This document shows, one piece after another, positions 28,443 through 37,601 of a stretch of 52,656 bases of DNA. A model generated the notes under the pieces. It did not search any database. It was given only the letters and a program-made list of their open reading frames with translations, and was not told where the DNA came from. A program made the position numbers and the translations under genes. The first letter of the stretch is position 1; every line of letters begins with the position of its first letter. The DNA comes from a virus: positions 1 through 52,656 of the IMG/VR virus record IMGVR_UViG_3300031801_000001; one strand, given 5' to 3'.

Positions 28443-28471
28443 AATATAACAACGATTTAAACAAATGTCAA
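28443..28471 (-). promoter_or_regulatory. sigma70-like promoter, leaderless type
   Basis: -35 TTGACA (28466-28471), 17-nt spacer ending CGTTGT, -10 TATATT (28443-28448). The gene's ATG is at 28435. Confidence 0.8.
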
Positions 28472-28476
28472 GGGTT

Positions 28477-29310
28477 TTATTGTATGGCAGCAAGAAGATG
28501 TTTAATTGCCTTGTTCTTCTCTTCTTCGTTGTATGAAATATCTTTTATATAATCAACAAACCCACTCAAACGTGGAGCGATTGCTGGAACTGATAAAAGA
28601 TATTGAACTAAATCTTCAAAAGTATTTATATCCTCTGGATTGGCATCTAATCCTATGGCTTTCAAAATCTCAACTGGTTCTGAAATCTTGCTACCGATAT
28701 TTTGCCATTTTGTTTTACTTTTAGGATCGTCTGGATCAAATTGAAGGGGGAGTTCCTTTTTCTGCAACCCGCCAGGATAAGAAATTACATTGCGGGAACG
28801 AGGAGTTCTTTGTAAACTGGCAACATAATTCAATAGAAAGTTTCTAAATGCTCCCTTTACTTCACTCACACGGCGTCCAGTCATCAACCACGATGTATGA
28901 GTAATGTTAGGAGACGCCATTAAATCGATCTGAACAAATTCATTGCTTCCTACAATGGGATATTTTACTGCAATATTCTGTCCCAACAACTTGACGTTGT
29001 TATCTCCTATTGTTTTTTTAAGTTTAGATGTGAGATCGTTCTTAAACTCTATTACGTCAGAGTCTCCCGAACTAATAACAATATCCAAATCTCCTGATTG
29101 TGATTTCTTGCCGGTCGAACCAATTGGTTGATATTCCATAACGCCCGCCGGTTTTAAATATCTTTCAAGAAAATCATCAAGTGTGGACTGAACTGCCGCT
29201 CTTTGTATAAAGGTTGTCTCGCTTCTACCATCTTTGTCTTTAAAAGCTTCGCCACCTTCAGTGAGGAAGGTAAATTCACGCCAATTTTCAAACAATAATT
29301 TCATACTCAT
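28477..29310 (-). CDS. tagged nucleotidyltransferase (pol beta fold)
   Basis: A 277-aa protein. GSTGKKSQSGDLDIVIS (64-80) gives the GS helix and the paired Asp of the nucleotidyltransferase fold, and VQIDLM supplies the third Asp near 129. Substrate unknown: it could modify tRNA, protein or a small molecule. The N-terminus LLFENWREFTFLTEGG is the clearest example of the shared tag, with an LTE site. Separated from the next gene by 12 nt. Confidence 0.75.
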   Translation of the reverse strand: MSMKLLFENWREFTFLTEGGEAFKDKDGRSETTFIQRAAVQSTLDDFLERYLKPAGVMEYQPIGSTGKKSQSGDLDIVISSGDSDVIEFKNDLTSKLKKTIGDNNVKLLGQNIAVKYPIVGSNEFVQIDLMASPNITHTSWLMTGRRVSEVKGAFRNFLLNYVASLQRTPRSRNVISYPGGLQKKELPLQFDPDDPKSKTKWQNIGSKISEPVEILKAIGLDANPEDINTFEDLVQYLLSVPAIAPRLSGFVDYIKDISYNEEEKNKAIKHLLAAIQ

Positions 29311-29322
29311 AATATTAAAAAT

Positions 29323-29601
29323 TTAAATAATTTGTTGTTTGAGTACGAGAAAAAGTATACCCAAAAGCCCAGGGATGATAATCCAAACAACCTTAGTGTA
29401 AGTCGCTTTCCAGTTCTCTAATACACGCAAGCGAGCATAGATTCCCTCATCAGGATTATAGACGGCTTCCTTGATTTGCTTAACATCTACAGCCATTACG
29501 TCCTGCTTATCTTTCAAGGACTCAATTCCATCTAAGGTTCTTTGTATTTTAACATCAAGTTCAATAAATTCGATACTACTTTCTGTTGGCATGTCACCCA
29601 T
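29323..29601 (-). CDS. coiled-coil protein with C-terminal membrane helix
   Basis: A 92-aa protein: an acidic helix (ELDVKIQRTLDGIESLKDKQ), then VVWIIIPGLLGILFLVL at the C-terminus. The layout resembles XhlA-type haemolysin or holin accessory proteins. The longer frame is within groEL; ATG 29601 starts 8 nt after the groEL stop. ATG 29592 with a weak GGGTG site is the alternative. Confidence 0.55.
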   Translation of the reverse strand: MGDMPTESSIEFIELDVKIQRTLDGIESLKDKQDVMAVDVKQIKEAVYNPDEGIYARLRVLENWKATYTKVVWIIIPGLLGILFLVLKQQII

Positions 29602-29609
29602 AACTAGTA

Positions 29610-31178
29610 TTAAATCTGTACAATGGCATAATTTGTTGTGATTAATGTAGAAATCACTGACGCTGCATTTTGTAATGCACACCGCACAACTTTGGTTGGA
29701 TCTACCACTCCACCTTCAAACATATCAACCATTTCGTTTTTAACGACATCGAAACCAATATTCTCTTCGCTCTCTTTTAGGGTTTCTAATAAAAGCTCTG
29801 GGGATTTCCCGGCGTTGAGCATAATCTGTCTAAAAGGCGCATGGGCTGCAGTGCAAACAATATCAACCCCAATTTGTTGTTCTCTATTATCTAATTCAAG
29901 CTCCAAATTTCTTGAAGCTTTAATAAGAGCAGAACCTCCACCTGGAACAATCCCCTCTACTTGAGCAGAACGGACAGCCTCTAATGCATCTTCTACTCTA
30001 TGTTTCTTTTCAATCATTTCGATCTCTGTTGGAGCACCAACTTTAATAATTGCCACTCCGCTAGCCAATCTTGTGATTCTTTCCTGAATTCTTTCACACT
30101 CGCTTAAATTCTCTGTTTGAACAAGTTCCGATTTAAGTCCTTCTATCCTCTCATCAATCTTTTCGTAGTTTGCCTTTCCTCCAATAATTGTTGTACTGTT
30201 CTTCAAAACCTCAACCGTTTTTGCAGTACCCAAGTGCTTAAGCTCCACGTTTCTAATTGCTAACCCAGAGTTTCTAGTTACAAATGTGGCTCCAACTGAA
30301 AGTGCAAGATCTTTTAATATTTCTCTTCTTTCCTCGCCATACTTTGGCGCTTTGACTGCGACAATCTTCATTGTGCCACGAATTGCATTCATAATAAACG
30401 CAGCCAACGCCTGTCCTTCGATCTCATCTGCAACGATAATCAAAGGTCTTCCATCTCTTGCAACAATTTCTAAAACCGGAATGATTTCTTCGACGGCATC
30501 TAATTTATAATCAGTCACCAAAATAAATGGTTCATCATATCTGGCAGAACTTTTTCTCTCGTTAGTGATAAATTGTTTTGCCACATATCCGGCATCAAAC
30601 CTGAATCCCTCAATAATATCGAGACTAGTCTCAGACGATCTAGCTTCCTCAACTGTAATTGAACCGTCTTTGCCAATTTGATCTACAGCAGTCGCAATTA
30701 ACTCACCAATAGTTGTATCTCCGTTGGCAGAAATAGTTGCAATGTGTGCAATATCTTCTTTCGATCTGATTGGTTGTGAAAAGGAAATAATATTCCGAAC
30801 AATAGCTTCAACTGCCTTATCCATTCCCTTTTTAATTTCAACTGGTGAGATATCTGAAATTGAAACACTAACCGCCTTGTCAAACATTGCTCTTGCTAAT
30901 ACTGTTGCAGTTGTTGTGCCATCGCCAGCATCAGTATTTGTCTGCAGCGATACTTGTTTGACGATTTGTGCTCCTAAGTTTTCAAAGGGATCATCAAGTT
31001 CAATAAACTTTGCCACGGTTACGCCGTCTTTTGTAATAATGGGGCTCTTATCTTTCAACTTGAGAATAACGTTTCGTCCTTTCGGACCCAAAGTGGACGC
31101 TACATTGTCTGCCAGCGTATCGATACCTCTTTTGATTTGTTGCTGCAACTCAACATTAGAATTATAAATCTTGGACAA
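29610..31178 (-). CDS. groL: GroEL-type chaperonin
   Basis: A 522-aa protein with the full group I chaperonin layout: N-terminal LKDKSPIITKDGVTVAKFIELDDPFENLGA, the ATP-site DAGDGTTTATVLARA, and the C-terminal GIVPGGGSALI. The Met/Gly-rich tail of bacterial GroEL is missing, as in some phage chaperonins. It starts at TTG with a strong AAGGAGAT site. A GroES-like protein is encoded at 47301-47591, so the phage may carry a complete folding machine for its virion proteins. Confidence 0.95.
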   Translation of the reverse strand: MSKIYNSNVELQQQIKRGIDTLADNVASTLGPKGRNVILKLKDKSPIITKDGVTVAKFIELDDPFENLGAQIVKQVSLQTNTDAGDGTTTATVLARAMFDKAVSVSISDISPVEIKKGMDKAVEAIVRNIISFSQPIRSKEDIAHIATISANGDTTIGELIATAVDQIGKDGSITVEEARSSETSLDIIEGFRFDAGYVAKQFITNERKSSARYDEPFILVTDYKLDAVEEIIPVLEIVARDGRPLIIVADEIEGQALAAFIMNAIRGTMKIVAVKAPKYGEERREILKDLALSVGATFVTRNSGLAIRNVELKHLGTAKTVEVLKNSTTIIGGKANYEKIDERIEGLKSELVQTENLSECERIQERITRLASGVAIIKVGAPTEIEMIEKKHRVEDALEAVRSAQVEGIVPGGGSALIKASRNLELELDNREQQIGVDIVCTAAHAPFRQIMLNAGKSPELLLETLKESEENIGFDVVKNEMVDMFEGGVVDPTKVVRCALQNAASVISTLITTNYAIVQI

Positions 31179-31228
31179 TTCTATCTCCTTATTTGTTTAA
31201 GTAATTTTATCACCATAATCGATGATGT

Positions 31229-33319
31229 TTAAACCTTTCTTAATTTTAGTTTTTCTTCTTCACGTTCAAGGGTTTGAACGCTTGCATCTAGAATATCTTC
31301 AATCTCTTTCAAAACGCCTTCGCCAGCATCATACTTCAAATACTTGGCATATTCAACAAAAGTCATAATATCAGTCATACCGTGCTTCTTTTCAAGTAGT
31401 GTTCTCCAAGTATGTCGCTGTGACGAACGAGAAAACTCATGTTTAAGTCTAATGGCGAATACCTTTTTTTGAGGCTTAGGAAGCATTGAATTCAGTTTCT
31501 TAATTACCATATCCAATATATCGTTCTCAGATAAAACCCCATAAACCAAATTAGAAGAAGTTTGTTGATTGAGGTGTCTACTGACTACCATTTTAAACGC
31601 CTTTGATCTAATTTTCTCAAGAGCTTTGTTAGTTAATGTGCGTCGTCGGGGCGTGGCTTTCTCAACCATAGCATCAAATTCTACTTTCATTTCTGGTTTT
31701 AACTCAAAAAGCCTTTCGGCACTGTTTGCGTCAAAAAAATCAGCTAAGTATTCACTTCCTTTAGATAGTGATTTTTTAATTTCACTTACCTTAACCTCAA
31801 ACTTATCTTCAGGACATTTCACACCGGGAGTAAAGAGACATATACTTTCTCTCTGAATTGAATTTGCTATTGAAGTGTAAACCGTTGGTTGATTTACCAC
31901 GAAGTTTCCATACTCCTCTAAAATTCTTCCAGTTTCTATTCTAGAAGAGTCAAACTCAAAATGCCTTGAATATTTTGCAATTAACCCAGGAAACGCCCTA
32001 ATGGTAGTTTCTGCACTTGTTCCCAAATTTACATATTCCATATCAAGCTCTTCTTTTGTTTTGGTAATCATGATCGCTAAACCGCCCAACATTTGAATCT
32101 TGTATTTCTCTTCGTTGAGTTTTTCATTAATGCTGTTGGCAAATGCCAAAGCAGTGTCATTCCAAACATCAATATGAACTTGAATTGTTTTAGGATCGTG
32201 CATTTCGTCACTAGATGGAGCCGAACCACAAGGAGCGCCGGGGTTAGATTGTGGTTTGGTATATGAATTATCAATGCAATTATAAAATTTAACTGCATCA
32301 ATAGGCATTGCGTTTTGTTGCAAACCGAACTTCAAAAACATGTACTCAATACCACCGCCAACGGCTCCGCTCTTGCTAGTTTGCCTGCCCGAGCCGGGTC
32401 TACCAGTTTGAAAAATTTGATCGCTGCCTTTCTTTAGGGAATAACTAAACAATAACGTTCCCGAATCATCATCACCAATTTTAACAAATGCATCTGCAGT
32501 TGTAGCTAAATTGGCACTAATGCCATCTGCAACCACGCTCAATGTAGTAAGTGAGTCAGTAATTTTCTTAGATAAATTATCTGAATTCAGTTGGTTTACA
32601 GTGTCGGCTACGATATCTTCATAGCCTCTTTTCCCACCACCAGATTGATTCCAAAACGCAGCAACACTGTTAGCTATTTGATAGAATTCTTTAACTACAG
32701 GATTAAGTTTCTGTTGAAGCAAGGTTAGCGCCTTTTGACGTTCAACGTCATCGTTCTCTGTATTTAAGATAATAGCCGACAACATAGCCCAACTATCTGT
32801 ACTGTCTGATTTAAGATCCAGTAAGTGAGTTATAATGTACTCATGTTGAGATTGCAATTCATTTAAAGTATCTGGCAACTCACCTAAAGGAAGAAACAAA
32901 GTAACCATATCTGGTGCGTTGAGAGCGATCTTTAAATTGACATTAATACCCTGCGGAAAATGGGAACTAAAATCATTAATACTAGGTATCATTACCTGTA
33001 AAATTTGTTGAGCCTCCGTGGAACCTTTCCTATATTCAGAATACAGAGATTGAATAACGGAAACAATATCATCTTTACTAATCGGGGAGCCTCCTTGCAT
33101 CGCGGCAATCAACCCAATAACAAAAATCCCTTCAGCAGTATTTCCCATATTAACAGGAACTCTGCCCCTTCTAATAGATTGTCCGGCGACGATATCATGA
33201 TTGGCTGTTTTCGCCAAACCCTCACCAACAAGCTTAACGATATCCTCAAATAATAATTGGTCAGCCCTCTTTGAGAAAAAGTGTCTGACTTGCTCGTTAA
33301 CTATTTGTTTCTTGCTCAT
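31229..33319 (-). CDS. large unknown protein, possibly virion
   Basis: A 696-aa mostly helical protein. It begins with a charged helix (EQVRHFFSKRADQLLFEDIVKLVGEG), followed by MGNTAEGIFVIGLIAAM and a Gly/Ser-rich GSGRQTSKSGAVGGG hinge near 310. LFED near residue 23 could be a processing site. It lies between groL and the amidase, which is consistent with a structural or head protein. I do not recognise the family. Confidence 0.55.
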   Translation of the reverse strand: MSKKQIVNEQVRHFFSKRADQLLFEDIVKLVGEGLAKTANHDIVAGQSIRRGRVPVNMGNTAEGIFVIGLIAAMQGGSPISKDDIVSVIQSLYSEYRKGSTEAQQILQVMIPSINDFSSHFPQGINVNLKIALNAPDMVTLFLPLGELPDTLNELQSQHEYIITHLLDLKSDSTDSWAMLSAIILNTENDDVERQKALTLLQQKLNPVVKEFYQIANSVAAFWNQSGGGKRGYEDIVADTVNQLNSDNLSKKITDSLTTLSVVADGISANLATTADAFVKIGDDDSGTLLFSYSLKKGSDQIFQTGRPGSGRQTSKSGAVGGGIEYMFLKFGLQQNAMPIDAVKFYNCIDNSYTKPQSNPGAPCGSAPSSDEMHDPKTIQVHIDVWNDTALAFANSINEKLNEEKYKIQMLGGLAIMITKTKEELDMEYVNLGTSAETTIRAFPGLIAKYSRHFEFDSSRIETGRILEEYGNFVVNQPTVYTSIANSIQRESICLFTPGVKCPEDKFEVKVSEIKKSLSKGSEYLADFFDANSAERLFELKPEMKVEFDAMVEKATPRRRTLTNKALEKIRSKAFKMVVSRHLNQQTSSNLVYGVLSENDILDMVIKKLNSMLPKPQKKVFAIRLKHEFSRSSQRHTWRTLLEKKHGMTDIMTFVEYAKYLKYDAGEGVLKEIEDILDASVQTLEREEEKLKLRKV

Positions 33320-34169
33320 GCCGCAAATCCTCTAAAATCTCATCCAACTTTAACCCAGCACAATCAATCTTTTTCTTGGTCACATTATAATGATTTGCAA
33401 CGCCCCTAAACTTTCTTTCACCTATAGACTCGTCAACAGTTTCAAGTAGTTTTCCATCCTTTAAAGGACACTTAAGTTCTATTCCATAATGTTCATGAAG
33501 AGCTATTAGTAAAGCATTGAGAGCGTTAACTTGAACTTCATAATATCCCAAGTGAGCACCTAATCTTCTACCATGAACTCGGGAATTTAAAACAGGACGA
33601 TTTCCAAAACCTCTCTTTCTATACCAAGATTGATATTTTGTATAAAATGCATTACTGAAATCGATTCCAATGCTTATTTTGTTTACTTTGCCTGCGTGCC
33701 ATGCAATATCGTTTGTATCGACCATTTGAACAATTGTTCCATCATTGTCAATAACAAAATGAGTTGAATACTTTCTCTTTCTCAAAATCTTGTATGCTGA
33801 ATTTGCAGACAAAGCTGCATCCCAATGTAAAATGGCTTGATATGGCTTGCGTTCTTTTTTTGATTTCTTAAAAGTAAAAGTAGGAAGAGGATGTTGTCTG
33901 ACTTTCCCCCACGCTATGGGAATCTTATCCCCATGACAAATAATATAACTTACTGATTCAACTAAATCTTTGTTTGCTTCTCTTTCAGTCATGATTAGCC
34001 GATAAGTCTCCTTCCCGCATAATCCGTCAACTTTTACATTAAAACGCCGCTGAAATGATTCAATTGCTTCAAGTAAATTATTATCAAAATTAAGTGTTCC
34101 AAACCACTCAGGCTTCCAACCAAGTTTAAGGGCACTTCTTTTATTCCATCTATTCTTCCAGTAAGACAT
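33297..34169 (-). CDS. endolysin-type N-acetylmuramoyl-L-alanine amidase
   Basis: A 290-aa protein. Residues about 28-60 form a peptidoglycan-binding module (FQRRFNVKVDGLCGKETYRLI). The amidase_2 domain follows: ILHWDAA (His115), IAWHAG (His158), SIGIDFSN, and a C-terminal NHYNVTKKKIDCAG where a His and Asp/Cys complete the zinc site. It cuts between the sugar and the stem peptide in the host wall. There is no signal peptide, so release needs a holin. It overlaps the 696-aa gene's start by 23 nt. Confidence 0.85.
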   Translation of the reverse strand: MSYWKNRWNKRSALKLGWKPEWFGTLNFDNNLLEAIESFQRRFNVKVDGLCGKETYRLIMTEREANKDLVESVSYIICHGDKIPIAWGKVRQHPLPTFTFKKSKKERKPYQAILHWDAALSANSAYKILRKRKYSTHFVIDNDGTIVQMVDTNDIAWHAGKVNKISIGIDFSNAFYTKYQSWYRKRGFGNRPVLNSRVHGRRLGAHLGYYEVQVNALNALLIALHEHYGIELKCPLKDGKLLETVDESIGERKFRGVANHYNVTKKKIDCAGLKLDEILEDLRHEQETNS

Positions 34170-34200
34170 TCGCTATCTTAATTAGTTCGAAATATGAACT

Positions 34201-34839
34201 TTAGACAATTTCATCAGCAATTCCATACTCAACAGCTTGGTCGGCTGTTAAATAAACATTTGTATCTCGTTCCATTAGCTCACGAATAAACTCTTCAGTC
34301 ATATTGGTTTCTTTAACGAGAGATTTAATATTCTGTTCCTGAGTCCAATTCACTTCTTCAAGTTCGCTTCTGAGTTCATGCAACGAACCTTGATGGTGCG
34401 AAGAAACACTATGAAGCATTACACGACAATTTGCACCAATCTTTCTCTTACCCTTAGTCCCTGCCGCTAAAATTAAAACACCAGCCGACATCACCTTGCC
34501 AATACCAACAGTATGAATTTCACAATCCTTCCTAACCATGCGCATAACATCATAAACTGCAAACATATCAGCAGCCGCCCCGCCGTGAGTAGAAACATAG
34601 CACTCAAATGACTTATATGATACAGTACCATCATCATCGACTTCCTTGCCTTCGTCTTTAAGCGTCAACATTGCATAAATTAGCTCAGAACACTTAGCTT
34701 CCTCAACTTCACCATAAAGACCAATAACTCTAAGTCTTTCTCGCTCTGATTCGGAGGGAAAAAGCATAACATTAGATTCCGATTGAGTTTGTTCAGCCCC
34801 CTCAGGGGTTTCATCTTCCGGCTCTTTGCTATAATTCAT
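34201..34839 (-). CDS. clpP: ClpP-family serine protease
   Basis: A 212-aa protein. A 35-residue acidic N-terminal extension precedes the ClpP core: THGGAAADMFAVYD, the nucleophile in GKVMSAGVLI (Ser118), His143 in VMLHS, and the VYLTADQAVEYGIADEI end. By alignment the third triad residue is Asn194 where most ClpP have Asp; Asn is known in some Listeria ClpP1-type subunits. It could partner the host ClpX or, in a phage, act as a head-maturation protease; its position near presumed virion genes permits either role. Confidence 0.85.
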   Translation of the reverse strand: MNYSKEPEDETPEGAEQTQSESNVMLFPSESERERLRVIGLYGEVEEAKCSELIYAMLTLKDEGKEVDDDGTVSYKSFECYVSTHGGAAADMFAVYDVMRMVRKDCEIHTVGIGKVMSAGVLILAAGTKGKRKIGANCRVMLHSVSSHHQGSLHELRSELEEVNWTQEQNIKSLVKETNMTEEFIRELMERDTNVYLTADQAVEYGIADEIV

Positions 34840-35222
34840 TTTTTAACCTTTTTTTTGATTTCGTATAATCTACCAGAACGTTTTTGTTCATAAAGAGGAT
34901 ATGGAAAAGTTTTTCCCCACTTTACAAATGCAGCTTGGGACGAAAATTCTCGATAACATAGATAAATTTCATACTTCTTTTTAGAATTATATCCCCCCTT
35001 GTTAATTCGCCAACCATCTAATGAACGAGAAATTCTACTCTTGTTCTTTAAATTGACACCATCAACCTGAAGACAAAAACTAACATCATTATTCTCTGAA
35101 GGTAACTTCCATACAACAGCTTTCACTTTACTCTCCTTTTCTTTACTGCTTTTCTTTGCTTTTTGCATATAATTTATCGCCTTTCCGTTGTAAGAATCTC
35201 TTACTACAACATCTTTAATCAT
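34836..35222 (-). CDS. hypothetical basic protein
   Basis: A 128-aa protein rich in Lys and Arg, with a beta-rich centre (CLQVDGVNL, YEIYLCYR) and a Lys tail. ATGA overlap with clpP. No family recognised. Confidence 0.55.
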   Translation of the reverse strand: MIKDVVVRDSYNGKAINYMQKAKKSSKEKESKVKAVVWKLPSENNDVSFCLQVDGVNLKNKSRISRSLDGWRINKGGYNSKKKYEIYLCYREFSSQAAFVKWGKTFPYPLYEQKRSGRLYEIKKKVKK

Positions 35223-36417
35223 TTTTCTTCAGTACTAATTTAATCACTTCTTCTATGTTTGTCAACCCTCTAATTGTAGGAACGTGGGGTTTTTTGTGTC
35301 CCCCGGAGCCAGCAACGTCATCAGTGGCAGTTCTTTTTGTTTTTGGTATTATATTTTTCAAATCTAATTCATCAACATCTGACAATGCGAGGGCTGCGGC
35401 AATAATATGATCATTGTTTGCATATTTTGAATGTCCAAGAGCAGGAATTATATCTGTGAAATTTTGTCCAATAACTCCGTTAGAAAGAGAAACCAAAGCA
35501 CGCATTCCTTTAAATATTTTTCTTCCTCGGGGATTTAAAGGTCCAGCATTTGCATTGCTCAAAAACTGTGCAGTGTCATTTTGAATATTTTGTAAAATTG
35601 CCATAGCAATTTGTGGAGTTATGTTTGCAAACGGCTTTACGATTTGTCCCAAATCATCTTCAACTTCTTGACCAATCATTTCATCAGTAACACCGGACAA
35701 ATATTTTCCATAACTATCCGAATCACAAACCCTATCAGAAAGACAAAAAATATTAGGAAAAACAGCATCGCCAAGAAGAGTAACATTGGGCAAAGCACGA
35801 AGTTGTTCAAAATAGCCTTCCGACGCTACAACATCTTCTTGAAACTGGGTGGAAATTTGTTTAGTAATCGTTTTTCCAACTGTTCTTTTTCGCTCTTGAT
35901 CTCTCTGAATTGAAAATTCCGTTGGAACGTTAACCTGTACAACTGCAACATCATATCCAATATGAGCTAATGACTCAATTCTATTAGTTAGTTTTTCCAC
36001 ATTTTCGCCAGTTGTATCAATAACAATGGGACTACCCTTTAAAATTAAATTTGCCATATGGCTTGAAGCTGCATTTTGAGCAATAGCTCTTGCTGCCATT
36101 TGTATTTTTTCTAATCTCTTGCTCTCTGGAGTTGATTCAAGATCATACGCAAATTTTAAACTGATTCCAAATCTAGTGAAAATATCTTCTGCTCTTTCAT
36201 CAGAACTTGTATCATTAAACTCTTTGGGGAAGTTCATATAATTTTTGATAAAGGTCTTCCCCGATCCTATCGGACCAAAAATAAATATTGCTTTAAATGG
36301 ATATTTCTCCCTTAAAATGCTGACTTCATTTAAAGGAAATTTAAGAAATATTGATTTATCTTCCTTAATCTCGTTAATTAAGGTTTTTATCAATATTTTT
36401 ATATTTGTCGTTTTCAT
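35215..36417 (-). CDS. P-loop kinase-like (zeta-toxin/PNK type)
   Basis: A 400-aa protein from ATG 36417. Walker A GPIGSGKT appears near residue 46, then an Asp-rich switch, IVIDTTGEN and an Arg-rich lid (QRDQERKRTVGK). This resembles zeta-toxin or polynucleotide-kinase P-loop enzymes, which phosphorylate sugars or nucleic-acid ends. A C-terminal extension of about 150 aa ends in a basic GGHKKPHVPTIRG segment. The start overlaps the upstream gene by 44 nt, so a later start cannot be excluded. Confidence 0.65.
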   Translation of the reverse strand: MKTTNIKILIKTLINEIKEDKSIFLKFPLNEVSILREKYPFKAIFIFGPIGSGKTFIKNYMNFPKEFNDTSSDERAEDIFTRFGISLKFAYDLESTPESKRLEKIQMAARAIAQNAASSHMANLILKGSPIVIDTTGENVEKLTNRIESLAHIGYDVAVVQVNVPTEFSIQRDQERKRTVGKTITKQISTQFQEDVVASEGYFEQLRALPNVTLLGDAVFPNIFCLSDRVCDSDSYGKYLSGVTDEMIGQEVEDDLGQIVKPFANITPQIAMAILQNIQNDTAQFLSNANAGPLNPRGRKIFKGMRALVSLSNGVIGQNFTDIIPALGHSKYANNDHIIAAALALSDVDELDLKNIIPKTKRTATDDVAGSGGHKKPHVPTIRGLTNIEEVIKLVLKKND

Positions 36418-36844
36418 CGGAGTCCTCGGTAGCTTCTTCTGCAATTGCATGTGCCCTAAGATAAGTATCTTCTACTAACCTCAAAGCCTCTTCCCAAGTT
36501 TTAAAAGGAATGGTTGACCACATTTTTGGAGGATAAATTGAAAAAAAACTATTAATACACGAAACTTGCCAATTTTTGATGAAATTCTCGTCCAATTCCC
36601 TCACAAGTCTAATGTTTTTCTCTGAAAGACCGGCTTCCAACATTTGTCTATATTTAATTGTTTGAATGAAAACTAAATCTTTTTCAACAGAAGTCAACAA
36701 TCGAATTGCTAACTCATTGATTTGTCTAATAAAGCTCACTCCATGAACATAGTTAGTTAGTGTTCTAATGAGCCTATAGCAAAAAACTCCAATCACAAAC
36801 CACAAAGCTGCATTGGCTACACTTGATTCAAATAATTCAAACAT
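36374..36844 (-). CDS. membrane-anchored helical protein
   Basis: A 156-aa protein: one N-terminal transmembrane helix (AALWFVIGVFCYRLI), then long helices and an acidic tail (EEATEDSDENDK). Function unknown. Confidence 0.6.
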   Translation of the reverse strand: MFELFESSVANAALWFVIGVFCYRLIRTLTNYVHGVSFIRQINELAIRLLTSVEKDLVFIQTIKYRQMLEAGLSEKNIRLVRELDENFIKNWQVSCINSFFSIYPPKMWSTIPFKTWEEALRLVEDTYLRAHAIAEEATEDSDENDKYKNIDKNLN

Positions 36845-36924
36845 TGCATTTCCTCGTTTTACGACTCATGCAACAGAATATCATATTTTGTGCTCTCACT
36901 TAATATATTTTATTATTGATTTGT

Positions 36925-36958
36925 AAACACACGAACACAATGCTGTGTTCGTGTGTTT
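36925..36958 (-). terminator. 15-bp perfect hairpin, possible bidirectional terminator
   Basis: Two perfect 15-base arms around the loop ATGC. On the plus strand a run of T follows (GTTTTTATTG); on the minus strand the following bases are AT-rich but not a clean T run. It sits in the 146-bp gap between two minus-strand genes, where it would end the transcript of the 36991-37524 gene. Confidence 0.7.
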
Positions 36959-36990
36959 TTATTGTGAAGGGATTAAACTGACAGTTTAAA

Positions 36991-37524
36991 TTATTTCTTT
37001 GCACTCTCACGCAAAAGCCTACGAGCAACTCGGCGAGCGATTTCTGCCACTAAGGCATCTTCATCAGATTCATCTTTTCCAGCTTCGTTAACTTCAACAT
37101 CAGCAGCGTTTAAATCTTCATCGATTTCATCACTAGCTGATTCTTGCATTGGAACCTCTTCATCACCTAAGTCAAGAGGAAGTTCTCCTTCTGGTTCGCC
37201 CAATGGGGGCTCTTCCATGGGAAGCTCGTCGCCCCCCTCCTCACCCGTTACCGAAACATCAATTCCGGTTTCTGCAGTAATGGCATCGGCAATAGCGTCA
37301 ACTAAGTCTTTTACTACTTCTTCATCTGCAACCGGACCAGCATCCAATTCCGGCTCCAACTCGCCTTCGGGCTCAGGAAGCACTTCACCTTCTTCGTCAG
37401 GCACCGGCATTTCATCCAACTGTTGTCTATCGAAAAAGCTTTCAGTTAGTTGATCACCTTGACCAGCTAGATGCATAAAGCGTCTAATATTTTGCTCTTC
37501 TAAAAGCTGCTTTTTATCGCTCAT
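36991..37524 (-). CDS. acidic scaffold-like protein
   Basis: A 177-aa extremely acidic protein (runs of Glu/Asp/Pro) with an RRVARRLLRES basic end. It starts KKQLLEEQNIRRFMHLAG ... LTESFF, an N-RRFM-x-LA motif shared with assembly or scaffold-like proteins of T4-like marine phages, as I recall. LLE and LTE sites near the N-terminus fit prohead-protease cleavage. Likely a head-core protein; inference. Confidence 0.6.
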   Translation of the reverse strand: MSDKKQLLEEQNIRRFMHLAGQGDQLTESFFDRQQLDEMPVPDEEGEVLPEPEGELEPELDAGPVADEEVVKDLVDAIADAITAETGIDVSVTGEEGGDELPMEEPPLGEPEGELPLDLGDEEVPMQESASDEIDEDLNAADVEVNEAGKDESDEDALVAEIARRVARRLLRESAKK

Positions 37525-37601
37525 TGATTTGTCTCCTTGACGAGTTTCATCAATAAATAGTGTTTCATATTAGTAAAACCCATTTCTTCTTTACTTAAAC
37601 T

